From: Dysgonomonas hofstadii
GTDB lineage: Bacteria > Bacteroidota > Bacteroidia > Bacteroidales > Dysgonomonadaceae
Direction: 5' to 3'
Assembly: GCF_014196915.1 (NCBI RefSeq)
Contig: NZ_JACIEP010000002.1
Coordinates: 310,001-374,000, forward strand
Length of the DNA: 64,000 nt
A program made the position numbers and the translations under genes. Below the pieces are notes generated by a model. It did no database searches. It was given only the letters and a program-made list of their open reading frames with translations, and was not told the origin of the DNA. How positions within the stretch are numbered: position 1 is the stretch's first letter; each line of letters opens with the position of its first letter. Shown here piece by piece: positions 38,646-47,069 of this stretch.

Positions 38646-38915
38646 TCATCTCCCGAACGTGCTTAAAAAGAACCAGAGCGCTCCTGTAAGGATTACCACT
38701 ACGCAAAGGATGCCGTAAACAATGCGAGCGGTCTTTACACCAAACATATTTACCCAGCCGTCTATCTTTTTGAGGCTGTATGTTACTCCGCTCACGTCTT
38801 TGAACAACCATTTCCAGTTGAAAATTGCACCCAATAAGCCAACTACACCAAATACCACGAAAACCAACCCCAATAAGCTGGGATTTTCTGTAAGCATTCC
38901 CTTTATTTTTTCCAT
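38646..38915 (-). CDS. small two-helix membrane protein, immunity-17-like
   Basis: 89 residues with membrane helices at about 13-33 (LLGLVFVVFGVVGLLGAIFN) and 65-85 (IVYGILCVVVILTGALWFF). Between them is WKWLFKDVSGVTYSLKKIDGW, which fits my memory of the Imm17 family of small immunity proteins guarding against polymorphic or type VI secretion toxins. No toxin gene lies beside it, so it would be an orphan immunity gene carried as cargo. The family call rests on remembered sequence pattern. Confidence 0.6.
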   Translation of the reverse strand: MEKIKGMLTENPSLLGLVFVVFGVVGLLGAIFNWKWLFKDVSGVTYSLKKIDGWVNMFGVKTARIVYGILCVVVILTGALWFFLSTFGR

Positions 38916-38985
38916 TGTGGTTTATGTTTTTTCAAAAGTTTCCAACATAGTAATAAGACAAAAACCGTGTAGAGGCTTATGTTTA

Positions 38986-40326
38986 TCAGTCAACCTTTTT
39001 GATAACATTCCTCGCAACCTCTATCTTATACTTCTTACCTTTCATCTTCTCGTCCCTGATATTAGCCAACAAGGTTTTTACGACAGATGAGCGGACAGCC
39101 ACAAAAGATATAAAGTCCTTCACTTCGATCAGTCCTAAATCGGATTTATCCAGTTTCCCTTTTTGCAAAAAGAAACCGACAATATCGCTTTTATTCAGTT
39201 TGTTTTTCTTGCCACCACTGACATAGATAGTCTGATATTCAGGACGGTTTGGTAACGGGTTCCCTGCTTTGAGTTGTAGTATATCCAGGTTTTCAGGGAT
39301 ATAATCCGGTGCCTTATCTTCTTTGAACTGTATAATATAGGCTGTTCCCGAAGCGTGCATACGTGCAGTACGTCCGTTGCGGTGGATAAACTCACTCTCC
39401 TTAGCCGGAAGATGATAATGTATGACATGTTTCATTTCGGGTATATCAAGCCCTCTGGCCGCCAAATCGGTTGTAACCAGATAATTTAAGCTTCCATTCC
39501 GGAATTGTACCAATACTCTTTCCCTGTCATCCTGATCCATACCTCCGTGATAATATCCGGTCTGTATCTTTTTCTTATTCAGTAAATCGCTGATACGTTC
39601 TGTAACTTCCCTGTGATTGCAGAAAATAAGCGCAGGCTCGGAATTAAGGGAACATATAAGTTGGAACAAAGATTCAATCTTATCTTTCTCAGGGGATAAC
39701 ACAAGTTTGATGGAAAGTGCATCATTCTTTTCTTCCTCTATATAATCAAGAATTGCAGGCGATTCCATATTTACAAAATCAGGAATCTCCACATCGGAAG
39801 TTGCTGAAAGGAGAACTCTTTTTTCCTGGTTGGGCAGTTGACCGATAATCGTATTCATCTCTTCCTGAAAACCCAGTTGCAGCGATTTGTCAAATTCGTC
39901 CAACACCAATATTCCAATAGAACCGGTATCAAAGGATTTTCGCTCCAGATGGTCGGTCAACCGTCCCGGCGTTCCGATAAGCAGGGCCGGAGGGTTGCTT
40001 AGATTTTTTAGTTCTGTATCAATGGAGTGTCCGCCATAACATACATTTACCTTGAACTTTGTTCCCATTTTCTTCCATACCTGCTCTATCTGGAGAGCCA
40101 GTTCGCGTGAAGGTACTATGACCAGGCACTGCACGGTCTTTATATCCTCTTTCAATAATTGCAGGACAGGAAGCAAATAAGCAAGCGTCTTTCCCGAACC
40201 TGTCGGGGACAATAACAGTGTATTTTGTTTATTGGTTATTGTATTCCGGGCTGCTACCTGCATTTTATTCAGGTGGTCAATTCCCAGATTGGATAATATA
40301 CTTATTGTTTGTTCATCTGTTTTCAT
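38986..40326 (-). CDS. DEAD-box RNA helicase, DbpA type
   Basis: 446 residues with helicase motifs in order: Walker A SPTGSGKT, PSRELALQ, GTPGRL, LDEFD (DEAD variant), LLSATS, then TDLAARGLD and HRNGRTAR. The last 80 residues (KKNKLNKSDIVGFFLQKGKL...DFISFVAV) match the DbpA RNA-binding domain that in E. coli docks on 23S rRNA hairpin 92 during large-subunit assembly. It is probably a housekeeping or cold-adaptation gene. It lies between the integrase/Imm17 genes and the IS982-interrupted HTH gene. Confidence 0.93.
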   Translation of the reverse strand: MKTDEQTISILSNLGIDHLNKMQVAARNTITNKQNTLLLSPTGSGKTLAYLLPVLQLLKEDIKTVQCLVIVPSRELALQIEQVWKKMGTKFKVNVCYGGHSIDTELKNLSNPPALLIGTPGRLTDHLERKSFDTGSIGILVLDEFDKSLQLGFQEEMNTIIGQLPNQEKRVLLSATSDVEIPDFVNMESPAILDYIEEEKNDALSIKLVLSPEKDKIESLFQLICSLNSEPALIFCNHREVTERISDLLNKKKIQTGYYHGGMDQDDRERVLVQFRNGSLNYLVTTDLAARGLDIPEMKHVIHYHLPAKESEFIHRNGRTARMHASGTAYIIQFKEDKAPDYIPENLDILQLKAGNPLPNRPEYQTIYVSGGKKNKLNKSDIVGFFLQKGKLDKSDLGLIEVKDFISFVAVRSSVVKTLLANIRDEKMKGKKYKIEVARNVIKKVD

Positions 40327-40676
40327 GTGGCAAAGGTAAGATATTATATTATACGCCTTTGGCGGATTGCTGAATTTTGAGAATTACATGTCAGCTTTGA
40401 CCTTCTATCTGTATTCCATTCCAACTTTTTATTTCTTGTAAACCGTATCTGAAAGACTTTTAATTGTTTTTACATGCCTTATAATCTGACTAATACAAAA
40501 TAATTAAAAAATAGTTATTCCAACTTTGTAAACCGGGTTATCTAATTTACAGAACTTTGTATCAACCAATCGATTGGAATGAATCAACTTAGTAACAACC
40601 GGTATCTATGCAGTACTATAGAATCAAAGCATTGCCTGTATTTATACCCGGTTGGTAAACAAAAAGTAATAAGTAT
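40327..40676. other. intergenic region cut off from its gene by an IS
   Basis: There is no gene in these 350 bases. They hold the former leader of the HTH gene now at 41656: two AACTTTGTA motifs (about 40522 and 40553), the CTTTG-9-ATCGATTGG block at 40555-40577 shared with the paralogue, and two CCGG-centred motifs (ACCGGTATC, ACCCGGTTGG). The IS982 element separates all of this from the start codon. Confidence 0.6.
40555..40577 (+). promoter_or_regulatory. shared promoter/operator block with 12-bp palindrome
   Basis: CTTTG at 40555-40559 and the palindrome CCAATCGATTGG at 40566-40577 correspond to CTTTG and ATCGATTGG at 4771-4792. It originally lay about 100 bases before the HTH start; the 974-bp IS insertion now separates them. 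Confidence 0.45.
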
Positions 40677-41650
40677 ACCCGTAGTGCATTTAGGCAATAC
40701 GTATTTTTAAATTGTTAATATTCCGGTTATTTAATTTATTTATCAGTTGTATAATGGTAAAAGCCATTATTTTAGATAATATTCTGTTTTTGAATCCATC
40801 AAAGGATTTAGCATAATTTCTGCGAATCATAAATTGGTCGCATAATTGTGAAAACAAGGTCTCAATCCGTTTCCTTGATTTTCTGAAAATATATGCCTGA
40901 GGTTTATAATCATGTTGATTCTTACGCATTTGGACTTCAAGCTTAATCTGATTCGATGAAAACAAATCCCTTTGATAATCAATATTTAAATACCCTTTAT
41001 CTCCTAAAATAGTACAATTTTGATAGAGTGATTTTATGTTTTTAAGATAATGAATATCATGTATGGATGCCTGTGTCAAATCAAAATCCGTAAATACTCC
41101 GTCAATGGTGCATATCGCATGCAATTTGTATCCATAATAATGAATTGATTGAGAAGCACAATACCCTTTGTCTGGTGCAGTTTCGTACTCTTCTTTACAT
41201 ATTTGACTTCGATAACTTCGACTTAGTTTGCATATCTCCAACGGCATACTGTCCACAATATAATAATCATTTGATGAAATTCTGTTTGCCAATTTCTTGC
41301 GAATAGACTCTCTTTTAGAGAACAGCTTTCGCTTTCGCCTATTATAGACGCTACGTTCTATTTTATTAGATAAACATGACGGAAGTATTCTAAATAATTG
41401 ATATTCTGAATCAATACTCATATACTCAGAGGTTAAGTCGATAGCAATCAACTCTATATCTGAGAGTTTTGGTTTACGTATTTGATTCAAAAAATTCATT
41501 TTAGGTTCTACTTGTTGCAATGTTTTCAATATTTTTCGGTAATTTCGAATGAAGTTGTTCATGTTATTTAATTGCGTGAGATACAATTAAATATAATCAT
41601 TTAATTGATAATGAGCAACTTCTTTTTATTTATCCAAATGCACTACGGGT
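40677..41650 (-). mobile_element. IS982-family insertion sequence, complete
   Basis: 974 bp. Terminal inverted repeats are perfect over 15 bp: ACCCGTAGTGCATTT at 40677-40691 and its complement at 41636-41650. A 7-bp target duplication, TAAGTAT, flanks it (40670-40676 and 41651-41657), typical of the family. It holds one transposase gene on the minus strand. The intact ends and exact duplication indicate a recent insertion. Confidence 0.95.
40690..41562 (-). CDS. IS982-family transposase
   Basis: 290 residues from the ATG at 41562; a TTG start at 41586 would add 8 residues. DDE-type catalytic residues are visible as Asp in YYIVDSMPLE, Asp in ILGDKGYL and Glu in RKRIETLFSQL. Length and the stop lying 13 bases inside the left end fit IS982. 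It appears intact. Confidence 0.93.
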   Translation of the reverse strand: MNNFIRNYRKILKTLQQVEPKMNFLNQIRKPKLSDIELIAIDLTSEYMSIDSEYQLFRILPSCLSNKIERSVYNRRKRKLFSKRESIRKKLANRISSNDYYIVDSMPLEICKLSRSYRSQICKEEYETAPDKGYCASQSIHYYGYKLHAICTIDGVFTDFDLTQASIHDIHYLKNIKSLYQNCTILGDKGYLNIDYQRDLFSSNQIKLEVQMRKNQHDYKPQAYIFRKSRKRIETLFSQLCDQFMIRRNYAKSFDGFKNRILSKIMAFTIIQLINKLNNRNINNLKIRIA

Positions 41651-41655
41651 TAAGT

Positions 41656-41982
41656 ATGTATTTAGATAATGAAGATTTTATCTGCTGGATGGAGAAGCTG
41701 TCCAAGAGATTAAATGAAATAGGCAATGACCTTAAATCGTTGGTTGCGACCAAAGATATACTGGGCGATGATGATAAAATACTGGATAACCAGGACCTGT
41801 GTTTCCTGCTTAAAGTATCTTACCGGACTCTACAACGCTACCACACAAAGAAACAATTGCCTTATTTTAAGATAAATAACAGGCCTTACTACAGGGCATC
41901 GGATATCCGGGCGTTTGTTCAAAAATATTGTGATATCCATACAATGAAACACTACGAACAGCAAAATAAGGATAAGCAGTAA
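41656..41982 (+). CDS. HTH_17-type protein, start codon at IS982 target site
   Basis: 108 residues beginning MYLDNEDF, parallel to MYINNEDF of the paralogue at 4836. The HTH is LDNQDLCFLLKVSYRTLQRY. The frame also opens upstream inside the IS (from 41605), but those residues are IS end sequence. The first two bases of the ATG belong to the 7-bp target duplication, so the coding sequence survived while its leader was moved 974 bp away. Expression now depends on a promoter in the IS end, if any. Confidence 0.8.
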   Translation: MYLDNEDFICWMEKLSKRLNEIGNDLKSLVATKDILGDDDKILDNQDLCFLLKVSYRTLQRYHTKKQLPYFKINNRPYYRASDIRAFVQKYCDIHTMKHYEQQNKDKQ

Positions 41983-42023
41983 GCAAAACATCAGTGTATA
42001 GCTACCCATTCCAATAACAAAAT

Positions 42024-42084
42024 TTTTCCCTTTAGACAAACGGCCTCTCACAAATCCTTGGAGGTCTTTGACTGAAAGGGAAAA
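42024..42084. terminator. bidirectional hairpin between convergent genes
   Basis: TTTTCCCTTT and AAAGGGAAAA form a perfect 10-bp outer stem, with an inner GGCCTC/GAGGTC pair. It lies between the HTH gene (plus) and the glutathione peroxidase gene (minus), and T or A runs allow it to work in both directions. Confidence 0.65.
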
Positions 42085-42101
42085 GTTTTCTTTAAATAAC
42101 C

Positions 42102-42587
42102 TTATTTTATATCATCCAAAAGCTTTTCAATATCACCGCTAATCTTTGCGGGATTTGTTATCGGGGCATATCGGTCTGTTATATTCCCTTGTTTATCAAT
42201 CAGGAATTTGGTAAAGTTCCATTTAATAGCTTCACCCAAAAATCCTTTGCTGTTGGATTTTAGATATTTGTACAGCGGGTCGGCATTGTCCCCGTTTACG
42301 TCTATTTTTCCAAAAGTTTTGAATGTTGTCTTATATTTCATTTCACAGAAATCCGCAATTTCCTCGTTTGTGCCCGGAGCCTGCGAGCCAAACTGGTTAC
42401 AGGGAAAGTCCAGTATTTCGAATCCCTTGTCTTTATACCTGAGGTATAAATCCTGTAAGTCCTTGTACTGTGGGGTAAATCCGCATTTGGTAGCTGTGTT
42501 TACAATCAGTAACACTTTTCCTTTGTAAGCATCAAGTGAAACATCGTTTCCCTGAACATCTTTTACTTTAAAATCATATATGCTCAT
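42102..42587 (-). CDS. glutathione-peroxidase-family thiol peroxidase
   Basis: 161 residues from the ATG at 42587 (MSIYDFKV), the standard start for this family; an upstream extension to 42641 is not conserved in kind. The peroxidatic Cys lies in NTATKCGFTPQY, followed by FPCNQFG and WNFTKFL, which supply the Gln and Trp/Asn of the active site. Bacterial members usually use thioredoxin to reduce peroxides. The next gene upstream on this strand is the YjbR gene 55 bases away. Confidence 0.92.
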   Translation of the reverse strand: MSIYDFKVKDVQGNDVSLDAYKGKVLLIVNTATKCGFTPQYKDLQDLYLRYKDKGFEILDFPCNQFGSQAPGTNEEIADFCEMKYKTTFKTFGKIDVNGDNADPLYKYLKSNSKGFLGEAIKWNFTKFLIDKQGNITDRYAPITNPAKISGDIEKLLDDIK

Positions 42588-42642
42588 AAGCTTTTTCTTA
42601 TATAACATTCTCCGACAGTTTTTGATTAAAACTTTCATCAAT

Positions 42643-43005
42643 TTATAAATTCAAATATTCTTCCCGTTTTCGCTTTGGAAGTTTTTTAATTACTTCGTCC
42701 ACCGAATGCCGGATTAGTTCTTTAATCAAATCGTCCGGTACATCACTGTCTAAAGTCACCAAATTCCATAAGGGAGTTTTAAAATCAGTCCCGGTTATGC
42801 CATTGTATCTTTCTCTTAAATCAATCGACTTTTCAGGGTTGCATTTCAGGTCTGCCTTGAATATCCCGTCTTTGGGTTCTAATGGAATATATGCAAACAT
42901 TTTATCCATTACTTTAAAGACTAAAACATTATGTCCCAGAAAAGGAAGAGACTCGCCACTGCCTTTGATTGACAAACAATATTCCCGGAATTCTTCGATA
43001 TTCAT
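42643..43005 (-). CDS. MmcQ/YjbR-family protein
   Basis: 120 residues with the CyaY-like double-wing fold of the YjbR family: N-terminal MNIEEFREYCLSIKG, central KMFAYI and a C-terminal ELIRHSVDEVIKKLPKRKR helix. The family binds DNA in at least one structural study, but its cell role is unclear. It is probably co-transcribed with the peroxidase gene downstream. Confidence 0.85.
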   Translation of the reverse strand: MNIEEFREYCLSIKGSGESLPFLGHNVLVFKVMDKMFAYIPLEPKDGIFKADLKCNPEKSIDLRERYNGITGTDFKTPLWNLVTLDSDVPDDLIKELIRHSVDEVIKKLPKRKREEYLNL

Positions 43006-43052
43006 ACTCTTTTCTTGCTGATAATATTTATAGATTAAGCATCTATGTATCC

Positions 43053-43703
43053 CTACTGCGTAGGTGCAGCTTCTGCTTTATAAAATTTTGTAGAATAGCC
43101 GATATGATATTTAGAACCATCGGCTTTTTCATATTCTTTTAAATAGCAAATTGTTTCATCGTCAATCCAATAAATGCCGGACATTTCACCTTTTCCCCCG
43201 TACGCGAGAAGATAAGGAACATATGTTTCTCCTTCCTCTACTTCAATATAATACCGGACTCCATCATATTCAAATGTCCCGAACCTGTATTTCTTGGATG
43301 GAGAATAGACATAACTTGACGGATTAACAAAGATTTCTTCCAAGCTGACTAAGTCGTATGCAGAAACAAAGCCATGCCCTCCCGTTATCATTACATAATT
43401 TAATTCAGGACAATATTCGTATGCTTCCTGTTCTCTAAAGAATATGGTACTATCATTTTCCAGTTTAATATACTCTCCAAATATCCCAGAATCTTTGAGC
43501 CTCTCGTTTTGCATCAGTAACTCACTGAATTTTTGTTCTGCTTCCTGCTCATAATAAACCTTATGCGGATTCCTTTTTACTTTACTGTAATCATAGACTC
43601 CTATATCAAGGGCTTTGGGACGAATTTGGAGTTGCTTTTCTTGTGCATATATTTGAGATACACTACACATAATCAGCATTAATAAAAGTATTTTCCTTTT
43701 CAT
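43053..43703 (-). CDS. secreted protein of unknown function
   Basis: 216 residues with a signal peptide (KILLLMLIMCSVSQIYAQ). The rest is rich in Tyr and acidic residues (YYIEVEEGETYVPYLLAYGGKGEMSGIYW, a WD40-like beta pattern). I do not recognise it. It lies 47 bases upstream of the YjbR gene on the same strand and may share its transcript. Confidence 0.75.
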   Translation of the reverse strand: MKRKILLLMLIMCSVSQIYAQEKQLQIRPKALDIGVYDYSKVKRNPHKVYYEQEAEQKFSELLMQNERLKDSGIFGEYIKLENDSTIFFREQEAYEYCPELNYVMITGGHGFVSAYDLVSLEEIFVNPSSYVYSPSKKYRFGTFEYDGVRYYIEVEEGETYVPYLLAYGGKGEMSGIYWIDDETICYLKEYEKADGSKYHIGYSTKFYKAEAAPTQ

Positions 43704-43910
43704 GTTCTTAATAAAGATTGCTTTTTGAAAATAAAAATAAATATTATTTGTGGCAATTACGACAATTAATTTTCATTCTTTGATATTCCCAATACATTTT
43801 CCCCACTAAACTAGCCTTACCTAATAATTGTTATGTTGTTATCTTTGTTTCAATAATGAAGCAAACAGACAAATTCACAAACCCTTTAAATCAAAAAATC
43901 AAAAAGAATT

Positions 43911-45155
43911 ATGGCAAGTTTAACCTTTTATTTGCGTTCCTCGCGTCGTGGGGAGGATTACCCGGGACGCCTGTGCCTGCGTATCATTCACCGGAGGCAG
44001 GGCAAGTCGCAGTCCACCCCCTTCCGTCTCTCGCGGGATGATTTCAACCTGCTGGAGCAGGGGGCAGATGTCCCCTCCCGCCTGGATGATGTACGGCAGT
44101 ATATGCAGGATGTACGGGAAACTTTCGAACGTATCACCGGCTCTGCGGATGAACCTTTCCTGAATGCGCAGGGGCTTATCCGCCACTTCCGCTACAACAG
44201 CAATAACCTGTCGGACTATGGCCTTCGCCTGGCCGAAGAGCTGGAAGCTGCCGGCCGGGTACGCACCGCCCGCGCCTACCGCTCTGCTGTCAAACGACTG
44301 TCAGCATTCATTGGAAAGCAGGGCATCCCTTTTACAAGTATCACCTGCAGCCTCATGGAAGCTTTCGAACGTCAGCTGCGGGAAGACGGTCGGTCACCCA
44401 ACACGATTTCCTTCTATATGCGCAACCTGCGTGCCATCTACCGCAAAGCCATAGAAGAAGGCTTGGTCGAAGAAGGGCGTAAAAACCCATTCAGGCATGT
44501 CTTCACCGGCGTATATAAGACGCAGAAGCGTGCCCTGGATGCTTCACAGATGCAACGCCTGCAGAACCTGGACTATAACCTGTGGCTCGAACAGGGTGTT
44601 TGCCCTGTCCAAACACGCCCCTCTGCCATGTATACCTCCTGGCGGCTGTTCACCTTCTGCTTCCATGCCCGGGGTATGAGCTTTGTAGATTTAGCTTATT
44701 TGAAAAAGGAAAATATCACAAACGGGGTTATACGCTATTACAGGAAGAAAACAGGGGGATTGATTGAGGTCAGGGTTACTTCCCTGATGCAGGATATCAT
44801 AGACAGTTTTGCCAAGGAAACAGTAAATTCCCCTTATGTATTCCCCATTATCACCCGTCAGGATAAGTATACACGCCTGCAATACGAGAATGCCCTGTAT
44901 CTGCAGAACCGCCGTCTGAAAAAGCTGGCAAAGGAAGCGGGAATCAATATGGCTTTGAGCACCCATGTCTCGCGCCACAGCTGGGCTTCTATCGCCAAGA
45001 GCAGGGATACGCCTTTGTGGGTTATCAGCGAAGGACTGGGGCACAGCAGCGAGAAGGTCACCTATACCGACCTCTCCCGGCTGGACAGGGCCAACGAGGA
45101 GGTATGCGCTTTGGTAAAAAGGATAGGCAGTCCGGGCACACACGCAGCCTTCTGA
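43911..45155 (+). CDS. tyrosine recombinase with altered catalytic tyrosine position
   Basis: 414 residues, GC-richer than the flanks, so recently acquired. N-terminal arm domain, SAM-like domain (about 100-190) and catalytic domain with Arg254 (FHARGMS), Lys279/280, His352/Arg355 (STHVSRH) and His378 (GLGHSS). Relatives have a Tyr nine residues after that His, followed by L-x-x-LD. Here the residue is Asp387 (GAC; TAC would be Tyr) in KVTYTDLSRLD, with a Tyr two residues earlier. The enzyme is probably inactive, or uses the shifted Tyr. An rteC-like fragment follows. Similar enzymes invert or integrate DNA in Bacteroides. Confidence 0.88.
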   Translation: MASLTFYLRSSRRGEDYPGRLCLRIIHRRQGKSQSTPFRLSRDDFNLLEQGADVPSRLDDVRQYMQDVRETFERITGSADEPFLNAQGLIRHFRYNSNNLSDYGLRLAEELEAAGRVRTARAYRSAVKRLSAFIGKQGIPFTSITCSLMEAFERQLREDGRSPNTISFYMRNLRAIYRKAIEEGLVEEGRKNPFRHVFTGVYKTQKRALDASQMQRLQNLDYNLWLEQGVCPVQTRPSAMYTSWRLFTFCFHARGMSFVDLAYLKKENITNGVIRYYRKKTGGLIEVRVTSLMQDIIDSFAKETVNSPYVFPIITRQDKYTRLQYENALYLQNRRLKKLAKEAGINMALSTHVSRHSWASIAKSRDTPLWVISEGLGHSSEKVTYTDLSRLDRANEEVCALVKRIGSPGTHAAF

Positions 45156-45184
45156 CAGTATCAGCCTTTGTTATATCGTGTTAG

Positions 45185-45616
45185 TATGTACAGGGTGTAT
45201 TCAGCTTTGACAGGGATGCGGAGTTCTCCAGCGGCGGTGACCGCCTGGTCACCCGGATACTGGCCTACGACATGCTCGAGACGTGGCTGCTGGAGGAGAT
45301 AGACCGTGTCGATGACGATGCAGGGATAAACGGGCAAGTGAAGACGGGATTGTTCTGGACATTCTCCAAGACAGACCTGACGGAGTTATCCGGCCCCTTA
45401 TTACTGGTCGGGGCCCTCAATGGAGGGAAGCTAACCCGTAAGGAATATAAAAAGCGTATAGAAAATACGTTTAATATTGAACTGGGGGATTTCTCGCGTA
45501 CGCTCTACGACCTGAGAAACCGGAGTAACCCGGCTCAGTTCCTGGACAAATTAAAGAAAGCCCTGCTGGATTACTTAAATAAAGACGATGTATTTACGGA
45601 TAATGATAAAAGATAA
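45185..45616 (+). pseudogene. rteC-like gene fragment, 5' end missing
   Basis: The frame is open from a TAG at 45182 but has no ATG until 45272. The residues before that ATG (VFSFDRDAEFSSGGDRLVTR) continue a recognisable protein, so the real start has been lost. The rest (GLFWTFSKTDLTELSGPLL, NTFNIELGDFSRTLYDLR, FLDKLKKALLDYL) resembles the C-terminal half of RteC, the excision regulator of CTnDOT, as I remember it. It is probably a relic of the element that brought the recombinase upstream. Confidence 0.7.
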
Positions 45617-45882
45617 ATTATAAATGAACAAAAACCTGAAGCAAAGACAAAACGAATGCATTATAAAATAAAACGGATTGTTTCCGCTGGGTGGAAACAC
45701 ATGAAACAGGTAATTACCATATTACTTGAATATACGACATAACTGAATCCACTCTCCATCTTTTTACGGGAAAACTGGTAATTTTCTAGAATAAAGAAGA
45801 AAAAGAGTCTGGAATTCATGCGCTATGAATATAGGACGTGGATTGCGGCTTTTCTTTATTCGGGCATACCAGTGCCTCCTGT

Positions 45883-45913
45883 AAAAAAAAGCAAATGTGG
45901 TCCACGCTTTTTT
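45883..45913. terminator. hairpin with A/T flanks
   Basis: AAAAAAAAGC, inner GTGG/CCAC and GCTTTTTT make a long stem usable on both strands. It closes the recombinase/rteC relic block before the two-component operon. Confidence 0.55.
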
Positions 45914-46005
45914 GATTAAAATTTTCATTCATAAATTCAATACATATTCCTCTTTAATCCTGTCTTTTTCGTGATAGTCTGATAATTATATGAACAAAGT
46001 AAAGA

Positions 46006-46035
46006 TTGCCTAACTTTAGGAATCTATTATATTTG
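46006..46035 (+). promoter_or_regulatory. Bacteroidales-type promoter, TTG-N19-TATATTTG
   Basis: TTG at 46006-46008 and TATATTTG at 46028-46035 are 19 bases apart, the expected spacing for the -33 and -7 boxes. Transcription would start around 46040, only a few bases before the ATG at 46046, so the message may be almost leaderless. Confidence 0.7.
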
Positions 46036-46045
46036 TATAAAAAGT

Positions 46046-47065
46046 ATGGAAATAAAGCTATTAACAAAATATACGACAGCCAAACTACTATTGATTAGTG
46101 TCATTAGTGCTGTTTTTATTGTTTATCCCAATATCGCATGTCTGCCATGGGAGTTGGATTTTATAAAAGGTACGGAACGGATTTATCATTTAGCCTTTTT
46201 CGGTTTCCGCTATGTATTTTTCAGTGCATTAATCTTCGCATTGATAAAGGTTAATCTGGACAAATTCAGCACACAATCATTTAACAAACGCTTTTTATAT
46301 ACAGCGATAATCAGTGCTGTTGCCTATGGCATTCTTGTGGCGATAACCTTCACCTTTTATCCCAAAGCAAGCCATTTTGGAAGCATTCTGGTCTTTCAGT
46401 TTTTTGTGGTTTGCTTCCTAAGTACATTCGTGGGACATATTTATTTGATGTATAATGTACAAAGAAAAAAGGAACAGGAAATCGAGCGATTGAAAGTAGA
46501 GAATCTCCAGAGCCGTTACGATGCCCTGATGAATCAGATTAACCCGCATTTCTTTTTCAATTCATTAAACGGATTAACGGCTCTTATCCGGAAAAAGAAT
46601 GATGAAAATACACTCACCTATGTCAATAAGATGTCGGATGTATTCCGCTATATATTACAGAGCGATAAAAAAGGATTTGTAACCCTTGAAGAAGAACTGG
46701 AGTTTGTACAGGCATTCCGCTACATGATGGAAGTACGTTTTGCAAACAAACTGCAATTCAATGTTGATGTAGACAGTAAAATGTTATGCAGTAAACTGCC
46801 TGTGCTGTCCATTCTCCCGCTTATAGAAAATGTAGTTGTTCATAATACAATTGACAGTGAGCATAAAATGGTGGTTACAATCCGCTTGAATGAACGGAAA
46901 GAGTTGGTTGTCTCCAATCCTAAATATCCGAAGTTAGCACCTGCTGAAACAAACGGGACAGGGCTTGTGAACCTGAATAACCGTTTCTCATTGCTAATGG
47001 ATAAGCAAATCAGGATTGAAGACAAGGAGGATGTATTTTATGTGTATTTACCGCTAATATCATAA
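46046..47065 (+). CDS. LytS/YehU-type sensor histidine kinase
   Basis: 339 residues with four membrane helices in the first 140 residues, then a short coiled coil and a His_kinase domain. The phospho-accepting His168 is in NQINPHFFFNSLN. The ATPase part has PLIENVVVHN (N box) and NGTGLVNLNNRF (G box). There is no large extracellular sensor, so the signal may be sensed in the membrane. The response regulator gene follows after 4 bases. Confidence 0.93.
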   Translation: MEIKLLTKYTTAKLLLISVISAVFIVYPNIACLPWELDFIKGTERIYHLAFFGFRYVFFSALIFALIKVNLDKFSTQSFNKRFLYTAIISAVAYGILVAITFTFYPKASHFGSILVFQFFVVCFLSTFVGHIYLMYNVQRKKEQEIERLKVENLQSRYDALMNQINPHFFFNSLNGLTALIRKKNDENTLTYVNKMSDVFRYILQSDKKGFVTLEEELEFVQAFRYMMEVRFANKLQFNVDVDSKMLCSKLPVLSILPLIENVVVHNTIDSEHKMVVTIRLNERKELVVSNPKYPKLAPAETNGTGLVNLNNRFSLLMDKQIRIEDKEDVFYVYLPLIS

Positions 47066-47069
47066 AACA

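Larger units (their letters stand above)
45617..46045. other. intergenic region with hairpins
   Basis: No gene seen in 429 bases. GAATAAAGAA at 45789-45798 is inverted as TTCTTTATTC at 45852-45861 with a 53-base spacer. At 45883-45913 a run of A and GC, an inner GTGG-T-CCAC hairpin, then GC and a run of T form a probable terminator in either direction. The promoter of the sensor kinase gene lies at its right end. Confidence 0.55.

Noticed and set aside
45789-45861. 10-bp inverted repeat with 53-base spacer as an invertible promoter switch for the nearby recombinase
   Set aside because: No promoter-like sequence inside the spacer, short repeats, and the nearby recombinase seems inactive.
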